Positions 54,672-64,000 of a stretch of DNA of 64,000 nucleotides are shown one piece after another (the first letter of the stretch is position 1; each line of letters begins with the position of its first letter). The notes under the pieces were generated by a model that did no database searches, was not told where the DNA came from, and saw only the letters and a list, made by a program, of their open reading frames with translations. Both the position numbers and the translations under genes were made by a program. The DNA comes from Aequorivita sp. (GTDB lineage: Bacteria > Bacteroidota > Bacteroidia > Flavobacteriales > Flavobacteriaceae), in assembly GCA_024637015.1 (NCBI GenBank), contig JAGXGE010000009.1, positions 1 to 64,000 of the forward strand. The letters run 5' to 3'.

Positions 54672-57437
54672 TTGACCGTTTCAAATACTGAGCCAAAACT
54701 ACAAAATAATAGCATCGTAGCATTGCAGACCAACAGGCATTACTTAACAATCTTCTTAACATTCCTGCTTCTTTGCAGCGTTGTTATGCATGCGCAGGAT
54801 ATTCCTCCGAAGAGCGAAGCGAATATTCCAAAAACCACTAAAGACGATACACTTTCGGTAAACCTAAGACCTGTTATTGATGAAATCAACGAGCAGGATC
54901 AAGACACTGTAAAGACGGATTCCATAAAACCTCCCAAGGAAACCTTGACCGATGTTGTGGAATATTACGGCGAAGATTACGTATTTCTAAATAGAAAGGA
55001 AAACAAAGTATATATGTACAACAAAGCCTTCATAATTTATGGAGACATGCGCATAGATGCTGGCTTAATCATTCTTGACTACAATAAAAACGAAGTTTAT
55101 GCCAAAGGAATTGATAGCGCTGGCGTTTACAGTCAACGGCCTATTTTTGTACAGGCAAACAATAAAGTAGAACCTGATTCCATTCGGTATAATTTTAATA
55201 GTGAAAAAGCACTTGTCTATAACAGTCGAACGGAGCAAAACGGTTTCAAGGTGATTGCCGAAGTGACCAAAAAAGTTAACGATTCCGTAGTCTATCTTAG
55301 GAATGTGAAGTTTACCACTTCAAAAAATATTGACGATCCCGAATATTATTTCTATACACGAAAGGCAAAGTTTGTTCCAAAGAAAAAAATTGTAACAGGC
55401 CTTACCAATATGTACATTGCAGATGTGCCAACGCCAATTGGGCTTCCTTTTGCCTACTTCCCCCTAACAGAAGATCGTACTTCGGGGTTTATTATTCCAT
55501 CTTTTGGGGAAAATAACAACCGTGGTTTCTTCTTACAAAACGGTGGGTATTATTTTGCAATTAATGATTATCTGGATTTTAGTTTGCTGGGCGATTATTA
55601 TACCAACGGAAGCTATGCATTACGAGGAGAAACCACTTATGCCATTCGGTATAAATTTAAAGGAAATTTAAGTGCCCGTTTTGAAAGTCTCGTTAATAGT
55701 GAGCGCGGTTTCCCTGACTTTAGCGAAAGTAGTATTTACAACATTCGTTGGACACACTCACAGGATACTAAAAGTAGCCCAAGCTCTCGTTTTTCGGCTT
55801 CGGTGAATATTGGGAGTAGTAAATATTTTACACAATCCATCAACCAAACAAACAATGCGAGCGCGCTTGTAAACACTCTGAGTTCCTCCATTTCCTATTC
55901 AAAAACATTTGAAGGTGAACCACAGGTAAATTTATCGGTGGCAGCTACACATTCACAAAACACGCAAACACAGCAAATATCCATGTCTTTGCCAAATTTG
56001 AACACCAGTGTTTCAAGGATTTATCCTTTCGCACCAAAAGACGGTACCAAAAAGGGCATTATTCAGAATATAAACTTTCAGTATGATCTTACTGCTGAAA
56101 ACCGAATCCTGACCACCGATTCGCTTTTCTTTAAACCAGAGATGTTCAATACTGCACAGATTGGCGCACAACACAATATTCCTATTACGACCAACTTCAA
56201 GGTTCTTAAATATTTAAGTGCTTCTGCAGGAACCAATTATCGGGAAACCTGGGTGCTAAAAAGTACACGCAAACGCTATGACGAAACCGTAAACAATGGT
56301 TTGGGGGGCATTGTGCAGGATACTCTTTCAGGCTTTGAGAGCTACCGAACCTATAATTTTTCGACCAGTTTGGGAACCACACTATACGGTATTTTCAACT
56401 TTGGAACAGCTAGTAAAATACAGGCCATCCGTCACGTGGTTCGCCCTTCTATTAGTTACAACATCAATCCAGCTTTTGACAGGTATTACGATGAATTTCA
56501 GATTCCTTTAACAGCGAATGAGGCAGCTGGAGAAACAGTTCAATACTCACGTTTTGAAAATACACTCTACGGTCCGCCGAGTAAAATATATTCAAGCAAT
56601 ATAGGTATGTCTCTCAGCAACACTTTTGAAGCAAAAGTTCGAGATCGTGATACTACCGCTTTGGAACCAAAAAAAGTTACTTTGCTGAACAACCTGAATT
56701 TCTCAACGGCATATAATCTTGCAGGCGATTCTTTGCAATGGAGTCCGCTGCAATTCACTGGGAGCATTCCTATTGTACCAAAATTAGACTTCAACTTTAG
56801 TGGAACATTAGACCCTTATGCCCTTGATAGCAATAATAAAAAGATTGATGTTTTCAATATAGACAATGGAGGAAGCCTTTTTAGACTTACCAATGCCAAT
56901 GTTAGTATAAACTATTCCTTCTCCAGTAAAGATTTTGAGACCAAAACCAAGGATACGGATCGAATAGATAACGAAACCTTCCGCAATGGTGGACGGCCCG
57001 ACGACCTTTTTGGCGAAGCCTCAAACATTTATGACGGGCAAATCTATAAGAATGATGAAAACGAAGATGAAGATAAAACCAATATTGAATGGTACAATTA
57101 CAGCATTCCGTGGGACGTGCGTTTTGCTTACACCATAACCTACGGCAACAACCAGCGGCAAAACGAAATTTCCAGCCAATCGTTTATGATGAGTACCAAT
57201 ATGGAACTCGCACCACGATGGACCGTAGGCGTTTCCTCAGGTTATGATTTTAAGAACAAAGGCGTTACACTTACGCAATTCCGTTTCCAGCGCGATTTGG
57301 AAAGTTGGCAGATGAGTTTTAACTGGACCCCTATTGGCAGCATAAACACAGCTTGGTTTTTCTTTGTAGGAATAAAATCTTCGATGCTTAGTGATATTAA
57401 GTATGACAAGCGCAGGGAGAGTGACAAGCGATTGTAG
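54672..57437 (+). CDS. LPS-assembly outer-membrane protein LptD homologue (start uncertain)
   Basis: YYGEDYVFLNRKENKVYMYNKAFIIYGDMRIDAGLIILDY; VPTPIGLPFAYFPLTEDRTSGFIIPSFGENNNRGFFLQNGGYYFAINDYLD. Confidence 0.88.
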   Translation: MTVSNTEPKLQNNSIVALQTNRHYLTIFLTFLLLCSVVMHAQDIPPKSEANIPKTTKDDTLSVNLRPVIDEINEQDQDTVKTDSIKPPKETLTDVVEYYGEDYVFLNRKENKVYMYNKAFIIYGDMRIDAGLIILDYNKNEVYAKGIDSAGVYSQRPIFVQANNKVEPDSIRYNFNSEKALVYNSRTEQNGFKVIAEVTKKVNDSVVYLRNVKFTTSKNIDDPEYYFYTRKAKFVPKKKIVTGLTNMYIADVPTPIGLPFAYFPLTEDRTSGFIIPSFGENNNRGFFLQNGGYYFAINDYLDFSLLGDYYTNGSYALRGETTYAIRYKFKGNLSARFESLVNSERGFPDFSESSIYNIRWTHSQDTKSSPSSRFSASVNIGSSKYFTQSINQTNNASALVNTLSSSISYSKTFEGEPQVNLSVAATHSQNTQTQQISMSLPNLNTSVSRIYPFAPKDGTKKGIIQNINFQYDLTAENRILTTDSLFFKPEMFNTAQIGAQHNIPITTNFKVLKYLSASAGTNYRETWVLKSTRKRYDETVNNGLGGIVQDTLSGFESYRTYNFSTSLGTTLYGIFNFGTASKIQAIRHVVRPSISYNINPAFDRYYDEFQIPLTANEAAGETVQYSRFENTLYGPPSKIYSSNIGMSLSNTFEAKVRDRDTTALEPKKVTLLNNLNFSTAYNLAGDSLQWSPLQFTGSIPIVPKLDFNFSGTLDPYALDSNNKKIDVFNIDNGGSLFRLTNANVSINYSFSSKDFETKTKDTDRIDNETFRNGGRPDDLFGEASNIYDGQIYKNDENEDEDKTNIEWYNYSIPWDVRFAYTITYGNNQRQNEISSQSFMMSTNMELAPRWTVGVSSGYDFKNKGVTLTQFRFQRDLESWQMSFNWTPIGSINTAWFFFVGIKSSMLSDIKYDKRRESDKRL

Positions 57438-57521
57438 TTGATGGAAGATGGTTGATGGTTGATGGTTGATGGTTGATGGTTGATGGTTGATGGTTGATGG
57501 TTGATGGTTGATGGTTGATGG
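57438..57521. repeat. Heptamer tandem array (TTGATGG)12
   Basis: TTGATGG, one variant AAGATGG, then ten perfect TTGATGG; 84 bp total. Confidence 0.97.
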
Positions 57522-57562
57522 AAAAATAAATTATATTCACATACTCACAAATTCACCTTTCA

Positions 57563-57943
57563 ATGAAAACAATAATAACCACCCCCAACGCTCCTGCTCC
57601 AATTGGCCCATACAACCAAGCTGTTCTTAAAGGCAATATGCTCTACACTTCCGGGCAAATAGCGATTGACCCCAAAACGGGAAAATTGTTTACGGATGAT
57701 ATTAAAATCGAAACCAAATTGGTTATGGAAAATCTAAAAGCCATTCTTACCGAAGCCGGAATGACGTTTGAAAATGTGCTGAAAACAAGCATCTTCATTA
57801 GCGATATGCAAAATTTTGCATCCATAAATGAAGTGTATGCTACGTACTTTAACGAAGCCACTGCCCCAGCTCGCGAGACTGTGGAAGTTGCAAACCTGCC
57901 CAAGTTTGTAAATGTGGAAATTTCGGTGATTGCTTCATTATAA
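57563..57943 (+). CDS. RidA family reactive-intermediate deaminase
   Basis: TTPNAPAPIGPYNQAVLKGNMLYTSGQIAIDPKTG; VEVANLPKFVNVEISVIA. Confidence 0.94.
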   Translation: MKTIITTPNAPAPIGPYNQAVLKGNMLYTSGQIAIDPKTGKLFTDDIKIETKLVMENLKAILTEAGMTFENVLKTSIFISDMQNFASINEVYATYFNEATAPARETVEVANLPKFVNVEISVIASL

Positions 57944-57961
57944 GCGAGTTTAATAAAATAG

Positions 57962-57996
57962 AAAAAATCCTCAAATTTAAACTTGGGGATTTTTTT
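57962..57996 (+). terminator. Likely rho-independent terminator
   Basis: aaaaatcctcaaatttaaacttggggattttttta. Confidence 0.65.
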
Positions 57997-58111
57997 ATTA
58001 AAAATCTCTAATGTAACCTGATATATTTTAAAAAAATAAAACCTTTTGTAACAAAGGCTACAAAACAAATCATTTTTAACAATTAATTTTGATTGAATTT
58101 TAAACTTAAAG

Positions 58112-59719
58112 ATGATACAAAGAATTATACTACTAGTAGCAGCAACATTAATTTCATATTTCAGTTTTTCACAAACAGCTCCTTTTGAAATTAGTATAGA
58201 GCCAATGAATATTAATGGTTTAGGTGGAATTCAATCTTATGCAGTTGGCCAAGATAATGGTAAATGGCTTATTGTTGGTGGACGCTTAGACGGATTACAT
58301 CGAAGACAACCTTGGGCCGCTTTTGATATTGCGGGAAATAACAATCAATTAATTGTTGTAGATCCACTCACAGAACAAAAATGGTCAGCACCACTTACTT
58401 CATTGTCAATAGCAATCCAAGAACAATTAAGCTCTACCAATATGGAGTTTTTTCAAGAAGGAGATTATTTATACTGTTTTGGCGGTTATGGTTATAGTGC
58501 AACAGTAGGTGATCATACAACATATGCAAATCTTACTGCTATTAAAGTTTCTGATGTAATTAATGCCATTGTAACAAATTCAAGCTTTTCAAGTTATTTT
58601 AGGCAAATTACTGACCCTCAATTTCAAGTTACTGGTGGTGGATTAAATAAAATTTATGATGTCTATTATTTACTTGGAGGGCAAAAATTTATTGGAAGAT
58701 ATAATCCAAATAACGGACCAACATTTGTACAGGAATATTCCAATCAAATTAGAAGATTTACAATTGCAGACAATGGAACTTCTATAACAATTAATCATTT
58801 GCCTTCTTATACAGATATTGAGAATTTACATCGAAGAGATTATAATGCTGAAGCCCAAATACTACCAAATGGAACAGAAGGTATTACTATGTTTTCAGGA
58901 GTTTTTCAACAAACTTTAGATTTACCTTTTTTAAACTCTGTTACTGTAGCTTCCGATGGATATGCCGTAAATAATACATTTCAACAATATTACAATCATT
59001 ATCATTGTCCCGTATTGCCATTATATTCCACCACAGAAAATGAAATGCACTCTGTATTTTTTGGAGGCATTGCTCAATTTTATGATGACAATGGTATCTT
59101 AGTTCAAGATGATAATGTGCCTTTTGTAGATACAATAGCAAGAGTTACAAGAGATGCCAATGGCGTAATGTCTGAGCATAAATTACCAATAGAAATGCCC
59201 GCATTACTTGGATCTGGCGCAGAGTTTATTCCAAATTTAAATTTCCCGCATTTTGACAATATGGTTTTTAAACTAGATAACATTACAAATGAAAATACTT
59301 TAATAGGTTATATATTTGGTGGAATTAGTAGTTCTCAACCAAACATTTTTTTTATTAATGATGGAACTCAAAGCACGGCAAACAACCAGATATTTAAAGT
59401 ATTTATAAAAGCAGCTTCCCCACTATCAATTGATGACTTTAACACCGCAAGTACAGATGCACTTAATTTAAAAATTTATCCAAATCCAAATGATGGAATT
59501 TTAAATCTACAGTTTAATTTAACCCAAAAAGATGATGTAAAAATTTCTGTTTTCGACGTTAAAGGGGTGCTGGTAGATAAAGTTGTTTTGAAAAATTTAA
59601 AAGCAGGTAAAAACAATTATTCAAAGGAAATTAAAAATCTTTCCAAAGGAAGTATGTATCTAATTTCACTTGAAACTTCAATCGGAAAAGTAACGCATAA
59701 ATTAATTATAGAGAATTAA
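58112..59719 (+). CDS. Secreted kelch-like protein with T9SS sorting domain
   Basis: Signal peptide; GGRLDGLHRR, YCFGGYGYSA, YYLLGGQKF, GYIFGGISS repeats; C-term LNLKIYPNPNDGILNLQFN...KVTHKLIIEN. Confidence 0.82.
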   Translation: MIQRIILLVAATLISYFSFSQTAPFEISIEPMNINGLGGIQSYAVGQDNGKWLIVGGRLDGLHRRQPWAAFDIAGNNNQLIVVDPLTEQKWSAPLTSLSIAIQEQLSSTNMEFFQEGDYLYCFGGYGYSATVGDHTTYANLTAIKVSDVINAIVTNSSFSSYFRQITDPQFQVTGGGLNKIYDVYYLLGGQKFIGRYNPNNGPTFVQEYSNQIRRFTIADNGTSITINHLPSYTDIENLHRRDYNAEAQILPNGTEGITMFSGVFQQTLDLPFLNSVTVASDGYAVNNTFQQYYNHYHCPVLPLYSTTENEMHSVFFGGIAQFYDDNGILVQDDNVPFVDTIARVTRDANGVMSEHKLPIEMPALLGSGAEFIPNLNFPHFDNMVFKLDNITNENTLIGYIFGGISSSQPNIFFINDGTQSTANNQIFKVFIKAASPLSIDDFNTASTDALNLKIYPNPNDGILNLQFNLTQKDDVKISVFDVKGVLVDKVVLKNLKAGKNNYSKEIKNLSKGSMYLISLETSIGKVTHKLIIEN

Positions 59720-59763
59720 ATGGAGATAGATTAAAATTTATCTTATTGTAAAAAATATCAATT

Positions 59764-59794
59764 AAGGTTTACGTTAATACGTAAACCTTTTTTT
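59764..59794 (+). terminator. Rho-independent terminator
   Basis: AAGGTTTACGttaataCGTAAACCTTTTTTT. Confidence 0.88.
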
Positions 59795-60006
59795 ATTGAA
59801 TCTTTAACGCTGGCCTTTGGGAGAGAAAATTGGCATTAGGATAAAGAGATATACAAGAAGATAGTACTACGGCTAGAAATTATAATACTGGGTATCTCAA
59901 AAATGACTTATATGCACTTTTAGGAAATGAAACCTTTCGATTAACTCTAAATAGATAACTTTTGCTAACATAGACCTGAGTTTAAAAACAAGTCGCGGCA
60001 AAACCA

Positions 60007-63000
60007 CTACTCTCCTTCCTCATCCGTTTTTGTGCCTTGTGGCTTAAAACCCACAGGATAGGTATCGTCATCTGGTGTTACTGGCAGTTCAGATTCTAAG
60101 GTCATTTTTTTGTTAAAGAGTTTTTGGTAAAGTTCCCTGAAAGTATTGAAATCTACAGAATACGAAATTCCCGTACCCTGTTCAAAAATTTGGTCTTCAC
60201 CAATAAACTGCAAATCTGCCTGGCGGTTAAAGAATTTCATTCGCAGACTTCCGTCATCGTTTATGAGCCATTGCACTTCCACATCGCCCGCCACTGCAGT
60301 TTCGTTGGCCCCGCCCACTGGTACGCCCACTTTTCCGTTGATAAGAATACGTTCGTTTATCTGTGTGGAAACTGTAATACCAAAGCGATCTGCCGTTTCT
60401 TGATTTGGCGTTCTGTTACCAACTGAGTAATCCAAACCAACTCGGAACTTGCCGTCTTGGTCTGCAAAAAGGTTGTTTACCAGCCCAGAAACCCTATCGG
60501 CGACTGTTCCAGCAAAAGCGTTGGAACCCGCGTAATTATCGTTTACAAAGGAGTTTGAAGCCAATAAGAAAAGGGCTTGATTCTGCATCTGCTCCTCATT
60601 TTGCAGTTTGTATTGCAGCTCACTTTTTAATGTGGAACTTACTCTTGGAAAATCAATTCTAAAAGACAATTCTGGTTTTGCAAGCTCGCCTTCCAAACCT
60701 ACGTAAACCTCCACTGGTATTTTAGTATTTACGGAAGGATTGTCTAAAAGAACTGATGGGTTAGCCTGAGTTTTATAAACAGCGCTTAGGCTCAGATTGG
60801 CGCGTTCTGGGGCACCGTCCCATGTTATATTTCCTCCAGGTACTACCTCAATTGTTCTTTGGATTATTCCGCCATACCTAAAATCGTACGACCCTTCATA
60901 CACCTGAAAATCGCCGTACATCTGGAATTTCCCGTTGGTGTTTATTTCTATAAGAAGAATTCCCGCCCCGCGACCTTTTAAAGTGGAATTATTCACTTTA
61001 TCTACCACAACTTCCACTTCGGCATTTTTGTTAATATCAAGTTCAAAATTTAGGGTAAGACCTTTTACATCTTCGGAAACTATCGTTTCTCCATTAATTC
61101 GCGCTTCTTTTTCCGCAGGAGAAAGAAAATGTACAAACGAGTCATCACTAATGGATTCTGTGTCGCTAATTGGTATTTTAAAAGTTGTTCCCTCTTCTGT
61201 AGTGGCGTTCACATCAATCACAAGCTCATCAATTGGGCCTTTAATTTTGGCATCACCACTTATAAAAGCTGTTCCATAGTAAAGTGCATCTTCTTCGGGA
61301 GGGGTGTCCAGTACAAGCAAGCGCTCTGGTGCTTCAATATTCAAATTCAGTTCCCAATTGCTGAAATTCGTATGTGTAGCATTCCCCGATAGTAGTCCTT
61401 CAGTTTTGTATTTGGTATCGGTAATATTTGTATAGCCTATTTGAAATTTATTTTTGGTAACAACAATCTGCGCATTATTTTCAATATCGAAATCTGTATT
61501 CAAATAAGGAATTTTTAATCCACTATTTTCCAAAGTAAACCGCCCTAAAATATCTGGAGATTTGTAACTGCCGGAAACCCGTGCATTTCCAGAAATAAGT
61601 CCGCGAATGTTGGTAATTACATCACGTCCAAATGGACTAAAAGCCTGCAAATTGAACTGATTTAAATCAACATTGAGCTGTATTTGGGGGTTTGTGGAAG
61701 AAACATCAATTTCTCCGACGGCGTTTATTGACTTCACATTATTGTTTGTTAGCGAAGTATTTATCCTGTATTTGGTTAGGTCTTCATTCCCGTCAATTTT
61801 TAAACTCAAGTCTCCAAATGGAATTTCATTAATGTTAACGTTATCGATCATTACGGTACTATTTGGGTAATACGCACCATTTTTTTGAAGAAAATCAAAC
61901 TTTCCGTTCATGTTTCCATTAAGGCGCAAACTATCTATTTCTGGCGTTATCTCTCCAATATTTACGTCCTTAAATCGCACTTTTAAATCTTTATAAGTGG
62001 AATCCCGCAACACGCCCGCCATTTGAATCAGCTGCTCATTACGGCTTAAAACCAAGGAATCAATTCGGATTTCGGTGAAATTATCATCAAAAACAACTTT
62101 GTTCAAGCGGTTGTTATTTTCATTCAGATACCAAACATTGCCCTTATAGGTAATGTCAGATTTTTTTACGCCAATAACCGATTTTCCTGCAGGGTTAATG
62201 GTATGATAAAGCGAAAGATTAAAAAGATCTTCTTTTTTTTCTCCCCCTTTAAATTCTGAACGCACATACATTGTATCGTTCAAAGTTTTATTAATGATGT
62301 TTACATCCTTAAAATTATAAAATCCAGTATAAACAGAATCAGCAGATATATATGTATTATACAATGGGTTATCGTTATCTACTTGAATGTTCAATTTACC
62401 TATGTAATTATCAAACAGAAGTACTTCCGGAGAACGGAAGTCGAGCTTAAATTTTGATTCATCCGAAGAAACAGAGCCTTTTAAACGTGTGTTGTCTCCC
62501 AGTTTTAACTGTGGCACAAAAATGTCTACAATTTTATTATAAATAACAAACTCATAGTCAATATATTGATTGGTGGTAACCTCTTGTGGAATGTAGTTCG
62601 CATAAATACTTGCTATCCCATTCTGAAAGAGGTTGGGGATATCTGCGATTAAAAACTCTCCAGAAATGTTTCCGTTTAAAATATCCGGTGAATTTATTTC
62701 AATGGTTCGCATAGGGCCATCAAATGATGAAGTAATAGTGAAATCATCAAAATAGTAATTATCACGTTCGTTTTGGTAAAAAGTTTGGTTGAAGTTGATA
62801 GTCCCAACAACGTCGTCAATGGTTTTTCCTTCCATATCAACCACCATTTTCCCTGTAAAGACCGAAATACTATCACGTTTTATAAGGTTTAGTTGATTCA
62901 ATTCCGCATATTCAACATCTGCCTCAAAGTCAAGTTGGTTGGTTTTCTTTGAAGCATCTATCAAACCTTTAAATTGAAGTTTTAAGTTTGGATCGTCAAT

Positions 63001-64000
63001 GGATAGTTCGCCATTAAAAAGAGGATTTTTAAGATTTCCCGAAACCACAATATTTTGATAATTATACCCTTCAAAACTAAAGGAAGTTACCTTTCCGGAA
63101 ATCTCTGTATTTACAGTGTTTTTGCTGAAACCGCGACCGTCAAAATCTAAATTGGCAGTCATTTTACCCAAAGAAGTCATTTTGGTAATTTTGCCTAAGT
63201 TAAAATTCTTCAACACAATATTCCCCTTGTAATAGGCATTCTCAATATCATTGATATTGCCCATTTTTAAATCTACAACAGCTTGCCCTATTGTACTTTG
63301 CAAATTGCTTTTTGTGTTTAACTCGCTACCAATTAATGAAGTATTTCCACTGAGATTAAATGTTCCCAACTCTTTCAATTCAACAGGTACTACATCACCC
63401 AAAACACGTGGCATAAAGCGTCTAAGATCAAAATAATTGGTGGAAATATTGTGATTGGAGGCGGTAATAGCGTATTCTTTTTCTGAATCCAAAATATTTT
63501 CAAAAGCGTAATCGCCTTCAATATTTGTGGCTCCGGTTTGAAATTTCAGGTTGTTTGCGGTAAAATTGTTCAAGGTTCCTTTTAGCTCCGTATCCAATAA
63601 AATCAACTGGTCCGGACCAAATTCGTTATAAAAACCATTTAAATCGTTTGTTGCAACTTTGGAATCCTTGAAGTTTGCCGTAATAACTACATCGTTCACA
63701 AAATCAGCCATTCCATTTTTGGAATAATCCAAATCAATACCTCCCACAATTTTAGATTCCGTGGTTTCAAGATTTAAATCTTTAAGTGTAATATGTGTAG
63801 CGGTATAGGAGAAATCTGCTTGTAAGTCATTAATAGTAATTCCACGTGCAGCAATCAATGACAGTTTTTTAATATTGGCACTAACGTCTGTGCCGTTAAT
63901 TTTAAAATTATCGGCAACTACGTTTACATTGTCTAAAATAAAAACGTCAGGATTTTCAAGGTTTTCGTTAGTAATCTTAATCTTGCTATTTGTTAAGCTT
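60007..64000 (-). CDS. TamB-like translocation/assembly module protein (DUF490), N-terminus beyond window edge
   Basis: C-term VVPGGNITWDGAPERANLSLSAVYKTQANPSVLL...ERANLS; FGITVSTQINERILINGKVGVPVGG; frame stays open from 63858 to 64000 (SLTNSKIKITNENLENPDVFILDNVNVVADNFKINGTDVSANIKKLSLIAARG). Confidence 0.88.
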   Translation of the reverse strand, partial: SLTNSKIKITNENLENPDVFILDNVNVVADNFKINGTDVSANIKKLSLIAARGITINDLQADFSYTATHITLKDLNLETTESKIVGGIDLDYSKNGMADFVNDVVITANFKDSKVATNDLNGFYNEFGPDQLILLDTELKGTLNNFTANNLKFQTGATNIEGDYAFENILDSEKEYAITASNHNISTNYFDLRRFMPRVLGDVVPVELKELGTFNLSGNTSLIGSELNTKSNLQSTIGQAVVDLKMGNINDIENAYYKGNIVLKNFNLGKITKMTSLGKMTANLDFDGRGFSKNTVNTEISGKVTSFSFEGYNYQNIVVSGNLKNPLFNGELSIDDPNLKLQFKGLIDASKKTNQLDFEADVEYAELNQLNLIKRDSISVFTGKMVVDMEGKTIDDVVGTINFNQTFYQNERDNYYFDDFTITSSFDGPMRTIEINSPDILNGNISGEFLIADIPNLFQNGIASIYANYIPQEVTTNQYIDYEFVIYNKIVDIFVPQLKLGDNTRLKGSVSSDESKFKLDFRSPEVLLFDNYIGKLNIQVDNDNPLYNTYISADSVYTGFYNFKDVNIINKTLNDTMYVRSEFKGGEKKEDLFNLSLYHTINPAGKSVIGVKKSDITYKGNVWYLNENNNRLNKVVFDDNFTEIRIDSLVLSRNEQLIQMAGVLRDSTYKDLKVRFKDVNIGEITPEIDSLRLNGNMNGKFDFLQKNGAYYPNSTVMIDNVNINEIPFGDLSLKIDGNEDLTKYRINTSLTNNNVKSINAVGEIDVSSTNPQIQLNVDLNQFNLQAFSPFGRDVITNIRGLISGNARVSGSYKSPDILGRFTLENSGLKIPYLNTDFDIENNAQIVVTKNKFQIGYTNITDTKYKTEGLLSGNATHTNFSNWELNLNIEAPERLLVLDTPPEEDALYYGTAFISGDAKIKGPIDELVIDVNATTEEGTTFKIPISDTESISDDSFVHFLSPAEKEARINGETIVSEDVKGLTLNFELDINKNAEVEVVVDKVNNSTLKGRGAGILLIEINTNGKFQMYGDFQVYEGSYDFRYGGIIQRTIEVVPGGNITWDGAPERANLSLSAVYKTQANPSVLLDNPSVNTKIPVEVYVGLEGELAKPELSFRIDFPRVSSTLKSELQYKLQNEEQMQNQALFLLASNSFVNDNYAGSNAFAGTVADRVSGLVNNLFADQDGKFRVGLDYSVGNRTPNQETADRFGITVSTQINERILINGKVGVPVGGANETAVAGDVEVQWLINDDGSLRMKFFNRQADLQFIGEDQIFEQGTGISYSVDFNTFRELYQKLFNKKMTLESELPVTPDDDTYPVGFKPQGTKTDEEGE

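Noticed and set aside
1-64000. CRISPR arrays, tRNA/rRNA genes, prophage or insertion sequences
   Set aside because: No spaced direct-repeat array, clover-leaf-like tRNA segment, rRNA signature or transposase/integrase ORF recognised on reading; a tRNAscan/Infernal/ISfinder run would be needed to exclude them fully.

Overview
The window is from a low-GC Flavobacteriia (Bacteroidota) chromosome. This is inferred from T9SS sorting domains, TANNTTTG-like promoter elements, BshA, LptD, TamB-like proteins and intergenic repeats typical of the group. No rRNA, tRNA, CRISPR array or transposase was recognised. Core-like segments (about 24.9-64 kb) encode a BCKDH-type E1 fusion, Ung, MutS2, chorismate synthase, BshA, a GH3/serine-hydrolase fusion, Fe-S electron-transfer proteins, MCE/MlaD, a cell-wall amidase, LptD, RidA and a TamB-like protein running off the right edge. 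The left part (0-25 kb) is more accessory. The most notable items are: (1) a three-gene module (DUF4242/AraC regulator, truncated hemoglobin, BBE-type flavoprotein) bracketed by two near-identical 256-bp direct repeats exactly 3708 bp apart; (2) a two-gene operon encoding a caspase-alpha/beta-hydrolase-TPR fusion, with an Asp at the canonical Ser nucleophile position, and a membrane TPR partner; (3) a tightly packed seven-gene type III PKS operon carrying its own KS/DH/ER-like/ACP mini fatty-acid-synthase set; (4) a stress-gene neighbourhood containing several tiny, highly charged, probably disordered proteins; (5) a 12-unit heptamer array starting at the base after the lptD stop codon. All assignments are by eye from motifs; no database search was run.
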